A program made the translations under genes and the position numbers. From Leishmania donovani (lineage: Eukaryota > Euglenozoa > Kinetoplastea > Trypanosomatida > Trypanosomatidae), in contig NC_018245.1 in NCBI RefSeq assembly GCF_000227135.1, positions 577,041-641,040 of the forward strand: 64,000 bases of DNA, given 5' to 3'. The notes beneath the pieces are model-generated. The model was given only the letters and a program-made list of their open reading frames with translations, was not told the DNA's origin and made no database searches. Each line of letters starts with the position of its first letter. Positions within the stretch are counted from its first letter, which is position 1. Shown piece by piece: positions 19,527 to 26,552 of this stretch.

Positions 19527-20663
19527 ATGTTCAAGTGCGCGACTCGCTGCCTTCTGGACACCAAGACGGTGCCGCTGAAGCCGCAGCGCCCATTCAAGCT
19601 ACACACGGCTGGCCGCACCGACATGGCACCACTTCCGACGCAGGCGGCGTACGACGCAGAGCAGCTGAAGAAGAGTCTTGCCCTGATGTTCCGCATCCGC
19701 CGCATGGAGTCTCTGTGCGATCAGTCCTACAAGCTAAAGAAGATTCGCGGCTTCTGCCACCTCTACATCGGGCAGGAGGCCATTCCGGCTGGCATGGAGA
19801 ACGTTCTGACCTTCGAGGACCCCATCGTCACTGGCTACCGCGATCACGGCTGGTACATCTCTCGCGGTGGCAAGCCCGAGGATGTCTTCGCTGAAATGTT
19901 CGGCCGTCAGGGCGGCTGCAGCAAGGGCAAGGGTGGCTCGATGCACATGTACAAGGTGGGTAACGGCTTCTACGGCGGTAATGGCATCGTGGGTGCGCAG
20001 GTCTCGATCGGCGCTGGCCTTGCCTGGCGCTTCGCGATGGAGAACCGCGACAGCCCGAAGCACGTTGCGGTCACCTTCTACGGCGACGGTGCTGCCAACC
20101 AGGGCCAGATCTACGAGTCCATGAACATTGCCGCTCTGCAGCGCCTCCCCGTCATCTTCGCAGTGGAGAACAACCACTTCGGTATGGGCACTAGCGCCGC
20201 TCGCGGCTCCTATCAGGCGGAGTTTTACCGCCGTGGTGACTACATCCCTGGTATCAAGGTCGATGGCATGGACGTGCTCGCGGTGCAGGAGGGCACCCGC
20301 TACGCACGCGACCACTGCATGTCGGGCAAGGGCCCGATTGTGATGGAGCTGGACTGCTACCGCTACATGGGTCATAGCATGTCGGACCCCGACAACCAGT
20401 ACCGCACCAAGAGCGACATCCAGCACGTGAAGCAGGAGCGTGACTGCATTCGCAAGATGCGCGAGTTCATGGCGACCGAGGGCATCATGACCGAGGACGA
20501 GATGAGCAAGATGGAGAAAGACGTGAAGAAGGAGGTGGACCAGGACCTGCAGAAGGCCCAGAAACAACCTATGACAAAGTTGGATGAGCTCTTCACGGAC
20601 ATCTACGTGGGTGAGCAGTACGAGCACCGCACCTGCCAGGGTACCGTGTACCACAAGCCCTAA
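19527..20663 (+). CDS. PDHA1: pyruvate dehydrogenase E1 component, alpha subunit
   Basis: The frame encodes 378 residues, the usual length. With the beta subunit this enzyme decarboxylates pyruvate using thiamine diphosphate and passes the acetyl group to E2 lipoate in the mitochondrial matrix. The thiamine diphosphate motif runs from GDG (186-188) to ENN (214-216). Residues 1-32 are basic and contain Arg, Lys, Ser/Thr and no acidic run before Asp11, as in a mitochondrial presequence. The regulatory loop reads YRYMGHSMSDPDNQYR. The phosphorylation-site-1 serine is kept (Ser284), but the site-2 position, Ser in mammals, is Gln291. Codon use looks highly optimised. ATG at 19527 is the first after the main acceptors. 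No E1-beta gene is in the window. Confidence 0.97.
   Translation: MFKCATRCLLDTKTVPLKPQRPFKLHTAGRTDMAPLPTQAAYDAEQLKKSLALMFRIRRMESLCDQSYKLKKIRGFCHLYIGQEAIPAGMENVLTFEDPIVTGYRDHGWYISRGGKPEDVFAEMFGRQGGCSKGKGGSMHMYKVGNGFYGGNGIVGAQVSIGAGLAWRFAMENRDSPKHVAVTFYGDGAANQGQIYESMNIAALQRLPVIFAVENNHFGMGTSAARGSYQAEFYRRGDYIPGIKVDGMDVLAVQEGTRYARDHCMSGKGPIVMELDCYRYMGHSMSDPDNQYRTKSDIQHVKQERDCIRKMREFMATEGIMTEDEMSKMEKDVKKEVDQDLQKAQKQPMTKLDELFTDIYVGEQYEHRTCQGTVYHKP
19534..19535 (+). promoter_or_regulatory. possible second trans-splice acceptor inside the PDH E1-alpha frame
   Basis: This is the first AG downstream of the pyrimidine tract at about 19488-19502, and it falls in codon 3. A transcript spliced here would lose the first ATG and begin translation at the next ATG (19623, Met33). 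Confidence 0.25.
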
Positions 20664-21205
20664 TCAGGCAAGACGGATAGTAAAGCGAGGCCGAGGAGGC
20701 ATGCCTCAAGATGTGTGCGTGACGCCTTGCGTGCCACGCTCTCTCGCTCTGTGTGTGTGTGTCTGTGCCTTGGTCTGTACTTCCTCACGCCTTGCTGGTT
20801 CGCCTTTGTTGTCCTTGTTGGCGTGGCGATGGCGCTGTGTGTACGTGCTTGTCTCTATATGTTTTTTTTTTTAATACGCATAGCCTCGAACACGCACACA
20901 TACGGATGTGTGCTCCCCGCCTCACGTCGTGCAACCCTCACTCCTCCATCAACGTCGTCGCGTCTTCTCTGTGCGGTGCCTACACGAAACAACAACAGCG
21001 AAACAGAGGAAACAGACGAAGCGAACGACGGCAACTTTTTTTTTCCCGCATCTATGTGAGTGTTTGCGGACGCGTGCCCCTGAGACAGCGAGAAGAGCAA
21101 ATACGCCTTGTGAGCAGAGGGGTGGGTAGGAGTGGGGGGTGCGCACGTATGTGCACATACAGCCCCAATCCGCGTATGCCTATCACGTGCGCGTCACGCC
21201 TTACC

Positions 21206-21207
<2 letters not shown>

Positions 21208-21245
<38 letters not shown>
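21208..21245. repeat. (CA)19 microsatellite
   Basis: This is a 38-base uninterrupted CA run. Confidence 0.95.
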
Positions 21246-21246
<1 letters not shown>

Positions 21247-22836
21247 GCGAACAAGATTGTAACGAATGTATTTTTTCTTTTCGTTTCGTTCCCCTTTTTT
21301 CTCAAGCGCGCGTGGGTGTGTCCTCAAGCGCTCTCCGTCGAACACCCGCCCCTCCCGCGAAGGTGACCGAAAAGAGAAAAGAGCAACGCCAAACAGCAAG
21401 GACGAATGTACTGCATGCCAGTGGTTTTGGCAAATTGAGGAAGCGCGCATGTGCACAGGCACGAGTACAAATCCATTCGAGGACAGTGTGTGTCTGTGTG
21501 TGTCTGCGAGTCTCTCTTTCTCTGTGCGTGTGTGTGAGCGGACTTGATTGACGTGCTCTGCTCTTCTCTTGTTTCCCGCTTTCTTTTCATCTTTACCTGT
21601 TGTCCACCCTCCGCACCTCTTCTTCCATGTGCCTGCATGCTTTTTCTTCGCTTGGCGCTCATCATCTCGTGTCCAGATTCCGTGTTCTCTTCAGACCTCT
21701 TTGGCGCACGTATGTGTTCCGTGCACGATGATGGTGTGAGCACGGCGCCGCACGGCATGCATGCTGCACGCATGCTATTCGTGTGTGTGTGTGTGCACCT
21801 ACGCATTGCGCCCCCTTGTCCTTTTCGTTCGTCATCTCGCCCAGCATTCGGCTCGTCGGCTGCGGACTGTTGCCGAGAGCAAGAATACAAGAGCGAGCGT
21901 GCAAGATGGGAGAGAGGGGCTGAGGACGAGAGGCACGGTGCTGCGTTCGATGCCGTCTTTGCCTTCAATGGGCGATGGCGATGCACGCGGGCGCACGACG
22001 CATGGATGACGGTGAAAAGCAGCATGGGCAGATGTCTCTTCTGTATCCGCACGCAGAGGCACACGCAGACGTCGACTGACACCCAAACACACAGGACGTG
22101 GAGAAGAACGAGAAAGCCAAGAGCGAAGGTGTGAGGGGGGGGGAGAGGCGGAGGCGTGCGGCGTGAGGGGGGACTTAACGCTAATTTTTCAACGAAACAA
22201 AGGAAAGGGATACCATCACACACACACGCGCGCGAGAAACGTTCACGAAAAAAGGCGCAGCAGATTCGAGTACGTTTCAAGAATCTTTCCCCCTCCCCTA
22301 GCTTCTATCATGGCATCATCGGCGGCAGGTACGTCTTTTCATGCGTGCCTCCATCCTGTCCTCTCTCTCCCACTTCCTTGACGCATGTGCGGTGGAAGCG
22401 GTGGTTGGGTGGCGCGACTGGCTAAATCATCCGCGGGAGGAGACGTTCTTTCTTGCTTGCCATCTTGTCTTTTCTGTGCTCGCCAGCGATAGAGAGCGAT
22501 GGAGAAAGGGGAGGGGGAGGGGTGGGGTGGCAAGACTGCAAGCACCACGCACCTCAAGCGGAGCTCTGCTGCGAGATCGCCGCACCTGCGCCGTCCTCCT
22601 CTTTTGGCCATGTCTTCGTCTTCACTGATTCTTTATGTCCATCTCCCCATCACATCCGTCCTTCTCTCTCTTTCGGTTCTGCGCACCCGCCTTGGTGGCG
22701 CCGACGCCACCGGCTTGTATCGAGGCCCGCGGGCGCGCGTGCGCGTGATTGCCTTGGTGCCGCAACGGATCTATCTCCTCTTGCCCCCTCCCCTCTTTCC
22801 CAAATATATGCGAACCTACATTTACGCACTTGCATG

Positions 22837-22844
22837 AGGCGCAG
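22837..22844 (+). promoter_or_regulatory. candidate trans-splice acceptors abutting the start codon
   Basis: AGs at 22837-22838 and 22843-22844 are the first after the pyrimidine tract at about 22769-22800. They would leave a 5' UTR of 0-6 nt. The alternative AG at 22723-22724 would leave 120 nt and include a short uORF (ATG at 22808, stop ending 22837). Confidence 0.4.
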
Positions 22845-24128
22845 ATGCACCGGTTGCGCATCACAGCGCTTCTCTCAGGGAGCGGCGTTGCCACGGCAGC
22901 GACAGGGGCGGCGTGGCCTTCTTGCGGCACCATCGTGTTTCCATCGTTTCCATCGTGCCGTTCCTTCTGCTCCTCCGCTGCTGCCTCTGGCGTCGAGTGC
23001 CATCTCTTGTCGAGTTCTCATTGCTCTCCGTCCTACTCCCGATCGGCCCCCGCTGCGCTTCTCGTGAGTCGTCGGTATCAGCGCAGTACGTCGGCAAGGC
23101 CACACACCAGCACGTGGCAGGATAAGACACGCAGATTCGAAAAGTATCAAAAAGATCAGCAGGACGAGGCAATACGTGCGGCTCAGAGGCGGGCAAAGTA
23201 CGCAGCAGGGGCTGGCGCCTCAGCCGATACGTCTGTGCCTTCTACCACATTGTTTGCGAAGTCGTCGTCCGCGACGGGGCCACTCACAAAGCCGCCTGGT
23301 GGCTTCTGGAGCTTCATCAAAGGCGGCCGTGAAGGCCGCAAGAAGCAGCCGATGAACCCTCTCATGTACTTAGACAAGTGGAATGAGAAATCGAAGTACG
23401 ACCCCGAGGCTCGCGCGGCAGAGCGTCTACTGGCGGCGATCAATGGGCTGAATAAGCGCAACTCGCGCCGCCGCGAGTCGATGACGGTGCAGCTCTCTGA
23501 TGAGCAGAGGCAGGAAATCGTGAACCGGTACGCCTCGACACGGTGGTACGCGCGGCTATACGCGCCCTTCCGGGGCATGACAGAGCGGCGTGTGAGGTGG
23601 GGCATTCGTATTTGCAATGTGGTGCTGCTGGTCCTCGTCTCCTGCCTCATCGTGGTCATCGTGGTCAGCTACTTCAAAGAAATGGACGCCGTCGCGCATC
23701 TCTCGCCAGAGGACCAGCGTGACTACGCCTACATGGTGCGCGGCATGCGGTACAGCGACATCTACAAGCTTGGCGCGGAGGTGTTAAAGAAGGAAGACCC
23801 TCTCGAGGCGCTGCCTCCAGCGGTGCGGCTGCACATGGTGATTGAGGCGTGCCGGCAAAGGAAGTGGCACGAGCTCGACTGGGACGTGGAGCTGCGCAGG
23901 ATGCACCCCGCGTCTCCGCTGGAGGAGTGGGACTATCTTCATCTCTTGTACTGGGGAATACTGCAGATCGGTTCCCTGACCGGCGGTGGTGGTGTCATGT
24001 TTAGCGATCGCGTGCTCGATGTGCGCGAGGTGCGGCACGGCAGCGCGGAGTCGGCGGAGGAGCGGGAGCGCTTTGTCGAGATGGGGCCAACGTCGCTGCC
24101 TGCCAGGACGCAACGGACTTTTTTCTGA
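22845..24128 (+). CDS. unknown protein with mitochondrial-type N-terminus and one membrane segment
   Basis: The frame encodes 427 residues from its first in-frame ATG. Residues 1-75 are rich in Arg, Ser, Ala and Cys with almost no acidic residues, consistent with a mitochondrial presequence. Residues 80-250 are hydrophilic and basic. One strong hydrophobic segment (VVLLVLVSCLIVVIVV, about 258-274) is followed by a conserved-looking soluble part rich in Trp, Tyr, Leu and Glu (275-400). That part includes a helix-rich DPLEALPPAVRLHMVIEACR stretch. One transmembrane pass with a long C-terminal domain suggests an inner-membrane protein exposing a domain to one side. I do not recognise the family. 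A non-ATG extension upstream is open but not credible as coding. Confidence 0.8.
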   Translation: MHRLRITALLSGSGVATAATGAAWPSCGTIVFPSFPSCRSFCSSAAASGVECHLLSSSHCSPSYSRSAPAALLVSRRYQRSTSARPHTSTWQDKTRRFEKYQKDQQDEAIRAAQRRAKYAAGAGASADTSVPSTTLFAKSSSATGPLTKPPGGFWSFIKGGREGRKKQPMNPLMYLDKWNEKSKYDPEARAAERLLAAINGLNKRNSRRRESMTVQLSDEQRQEIVNRYASTRWYARLYAPFRGMTERRVRWGIRICNVVLLVLVSCLIVVIVVSYFKEMDAVAHLSPEDQRDYAYMVRGMRYSDIYKLGAEVLKKEDPLEALPPAVRLHMVIEACRQRKWHELDWDVELRRMHPASPLEEWDYLHLLYWGILQIGSLTGGGGVMFSDRVLDVREVRHGSAESAEERERFVEMGPTSLPARTQRTFF

Positions 24129-24252
24129 CGTGCATGTGCCTCTTTCGACGATCGCCGTTGTTGTGACACGTGGATCGCACAGAGATGGAAAAAAAACAGC
24201 AAAGAGAGAAGCGCTGTGTGTAAACCGTCTCCACGACACGCCGCACGCCTCT

Positions 24253-24315
24253 GAGGGGGGGGGGGCAGACGACAGCCGCGCCGCNNNNTGATGGCTTTTT
24301 TGCCCCCCCCCCCTC
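24253..24315. repeat. 15-bp inverted repeat (11-G and 11-C runs) around a 4-base gap
   Basis: GA, eleven Gs, CA at 24253-24267 is exactly complementary to TG, eleven Cs, TC at 24301-24315. Only 33 positions lie between them, and four of these (24285-24288) are unknown bases. Confidence 0.9.
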
Positions 24316-24702
24316 GCCCTTTTCTGCAGCACCGATTCTTTCTTCTACTGTGCGCGGGGTATGGGCGCACGGGCCCAGAAACACGTGCTTTCTTTTTGTG
24401 TCTCTCGGTGTGTTGGCCACTCTCTCTCTGTGTATGAGCTGAGCAGAGATGAGCATGCGCGCGTACGTGTCTGTGATCACGGTGCACATCTCCTAGAGAG
24501 ACCACGATGGCTTCCTTTCTCTCCCGAACTTCTACCTCGCTCTCTCTCTCTCCGCCAATTCCGCACGCGCGATGCACACGCATGCGCACCATACACGTAT
24601 GCCCATACACAGCTGAGCAGAAGCGCTTCGAGAAGAGGGATAACCTGATCTTCTTGCCGGTCCTTCTTCACAAACACACACACACACACACACCTCACAC
24701 GT

Positions 24703-24704
24703 AG
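24703..24704 (+). promoter_or_regulatory. candidate trans-splice acceptor for L34
   Basis: This is the first AG after the pyrimidine tract at about 24650-24669 and the CA run. It would leave only 3 nt before the ATG (AAG then ATG). Confidence 0.5.
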
Positions 24705-24707
24705 AAG

Positions 24708-24827
24708 ATGTCCTGCCCTCGCGTTCAGTACCGCCGTCGCATGCACTACGCCACTCGTGGCAACCGCATGAAGATGGTCCGCACCCCGGGCAACAAGCTT
24801 GTGATGCAGAAGCGCGCGAAGCGCTCG
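24708..24827 (+). CDS. RPL34: 60S ribosomal protein L34 (eL34), 5' part, cut by a gap
   Basis: Forty residues are visible, starting MSCPRVQYRRRMHYATRGNR, the typical basic N-terminus of L34, a protein of the large ribosomal subunit. The frame runs straight into the gap at 24828. About 60 central residues, judged from the usual length of roughly 168, cannot be seen. The sequence after the gap is not the missing middle but 3' UTR, so this copy's own 3' half is absent from the assembly. Confidence 0.93.
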
Positions 24828-24912
24828 NNNNNNNNNNNNNNNNNNNNNNNNNNNNNNNNNNNNNNNNNNNNNNNNNNNNNNNNNNNNNNNNNNNNNNNNN
24901 NNNNNNNNNNNN
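24828..24912. other. assembly gap, 85 unknown bases
   Basis: The run of N begins inside the L34 coding sequence and ends within the last two bases of a copy of its stop codon. Confidence 0.99.
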
Positions 24913-25013
24913 GAGCGGCCGGGCAAGAAAGCAAACAAACACATCCAAGGGCACACATCCGGGTTGTCGGGGAAAGGGGATCGAGGGAGGGGAGGAAGGG
25001 CGTCAGAGTGAGA
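24913..25013 (+). repeat. duplicate of the L34 3' UTR (first of two identical 101-bp copies)
   Basis: These 101 bases are identical to 25216-25316, which begins in the TGA stop of L34. The segment is therefore 3' UTR, although it happens to stay open in frame. It joins directly to mid-coding L34 sequence at 25014. Confidence 0.95.
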
Positions 25014-25217
25014 CGCATCGTCAAGCAGGCGCTCAAGGAGCACAGCAAGATGAAGCTCTCGCATAAGCGCACTGCGAATAAGAAGAAGAGCAAGCAGTCG
25101 AAGAAGGAGGCCATCGCCAAGAAGATCTCCACCAAGACGGTTTCCAAGAAGAAGGCGCCGGCGAAGAAAGCCACCACGACGCGCCAGCCGGTCGGCTCTA
25201 AGCTGGTGAAGAAGTGA
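25014..25217 (+). CDS. RPL34: 60S ribosomal protein L34 (eL34), 3' part, lacking its 5' half
   Basis: Sixty-seven C-terminal residues, from RIVKQALKEHSKMKLSHKRT to the Lys-rich tail GSKLVKK, end at a TGA. The upstream neighbour is 3' UTR sequence rather than coding sequence, so this half belongs to a different repeat copy or was misjoined. The long Lys/Ala-rich tail (residues about 120-168 of the whole protein) is typical of trypanosomatid L34. The locus most likely holds two or more tandem L34 genes that were collapsed in assembly. Confidence 0.9.
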   Translation, partial: RIVKQALKEHSKMKLSHKRTANKKKSKQSKKEAIAKKISTKTVSKKKAPAKKATTTRQPVGSKLVKK

Positions 25218-25316
25218 GCGGCCGGGCAAGAAAGCAAACAAACACATCCAAGGGCACACATCCGGGTTGTCGGGGAAAGGGGATCGAGGGAGGGGAGGAA
25301 GGGCGTCAGAGTGAGA
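25216..25316 (+). repeat. second copy of the 101-bp L34 3' UTR repeat
   Basis: It starts in the stop codon of L34 and is identical to 24913-25013. Sequence after 25316 differs from that after 25013. Confidence 0.95.
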
Positions 25317-25497
25317 GGGTTTCGGCAGGACAGATGTGGGCGAGGCAGCTGGTGCTGTCCCCTCCCCCACCCTCCGCCTTACCGCCTTCCCTTCCTTTCC
25401 TCTTCTTCCCTCTCTCCCACCGGTGTGTCTCTCTCGTGCGCTTCCTTGTGCTCCTCCTCTTTATTTCCTCGTTTCTAGTCTTTCGACTCATTTCGCA

Positions 25498-25498
<1 letters not shown>

Positions 25499-25528
<30 letters not shown>

Positions 25529-25627
25529 NNNNNNNNNNNNNNNNNNNNNNNNNNNNNNNNNNNNNNNNNNNNNNNNNNNNNNNNNNNNNNNNNNNNNNNN
25601 NNNNNNNNNNNNNNNNNNNNNNNNNNN

Positions 25628-25657
<30 letters not shown>
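25499..25657. repeat. (AC)n microsatellite containing a gap
   Basis: AC runs at 25499-25528 and 25628-25657 flank 99 unknown bases (25529-25627). The true repeat length is therefore unknown and may be well over 100 bases. Confidence 0.95.
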
Positions 25658-25660
<3 letters not shown>

Positions 25661-26473
25661 TGCGCACAAGCGTAAAGAGCGGCACGTGCGCACCGATCAC
25701 GTGGTGTGGTTCGTGACTTCGCTGGCGTGCGCGAAGGTTTGGGGAAGGGGGTGGGTGGTGGATCGAGGCAGAGGATACGCGAGTTGTGTCTTCCCCCCTG
25801 CCCCCCTCCCCCTCGTACACCACCCGTGAGCGCTTCGCGCCGTGGTTGTCACCGAAAGAGAGGGTGAGACATGCCATCGTCGCTCATCCGCCTCTGCCTT
25901 TTCATAGCGCCAATCCCTCAGTGAGGGGCGCAAAAGCGAGCCGTTGGCGTACTTCGGCGGTATTCTCCACCCTCTCCCTCCCCTTTCTTCCCTCCGTGCC
26001 TAATCCTCTCGCCTTGGCACTTCCCCACCGTTACGCTGAGTTCACAAACCGCCCTCTGCCGCCGTCTCCTTTGCTCCTTTTTCACGCGCACCCACGCGCA
26101 CCCACGTGCACCCCACTTCCCCCCTCCACCTCAGCCGATACGCGCACTCTGCGTGCTTTGCAGGCACAACGATCCCCCTCCTGCCCCTACCTCTCATCAT
26201 CACTCCGTACTGGTCGTATCTTTCATCAGACAACTTGCGCGCCCCGACTCTTCTTCGCCTGCACACACACACACACACACCCTTGCTTTGGATCTCACCC
26301 AGCCTCTCCTTTGGTGTTTTGGCCGTATGTGTTCCACCGTGGTCCTTTTCTCCTCCCAACCCTTTCCCCTTGTCTCTCTCTCTCTCTGATTTTGTTCTTA
26401 TCGTCACTGGATCATCGCTCTCCGTTTACTTTGCTGGTGCGGCCCCCCTCCCTAACGATCTCTCGATCTGCAT

Positions 26474-26475
26474 AG
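26474..26475 (+). promoter_or_regulatory. candidate trans-splice acceptor
   Basis: This is the first AG after the pyrimidine-rich block at about 26418-26472. It leaves a 77-nt 5' UTR without an upstream ATG. Confidence 0.55.
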
Positions 26476-26552
26476 AAGCCTTCGCGACTGACCGACAGAC
26501 GCCGCGACACGCTGCTCATCTCTTCGCCACCTCCTCTCCTGCGACTCTCATC

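Larger units (their letters stand above)
20664..22844 (+). other. intergenic: PDH E1-alpha 3' UTR and upstream of membrane-protein gene
   Basis: 2.2 kb with no convincing gene. It holds T/C-rich blocks, an (AC)n run at 21208-21245 and a less repetitive stretch at about 21700-22130. All open frames here lack recognisable features. Confidence 0.7.
24129..24707 (+). other. intergenic with a 4-base gap, upstream of L34
   Basis: No gene is seen. The stretch contains the gap at 24285-24288 inside an inverted repeat, then T/C-rich sequence and a (CA)n run at about 24671-24693 just before the L34 acceptor. Confidence 0.7.
25218..26552 (+). other. intergenic: L34 3' UTR and leader of the next gene
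   Basis: No gene is seen. It contains the L34 3' UTR, a (CA)n microsatellite interrupted by a 99-base gap, and T/C-rich sequence up to an acceptor at 26475. Confidence 0.7.

Noticed and set aside
24708..25217. A single continuous 169-codon L34 frame
   Set aside because: Its middle is a gap followed by a 101-bp exact copy of the L34 3' UTR. The open frame across the join is an assembly coincidence.
26106..26552. A 149-codon extension of the low-complexity protein
   Set aside because: It begins at GTG, has no ATG and is T/C-rich leader sequence upstream of the acceptor.
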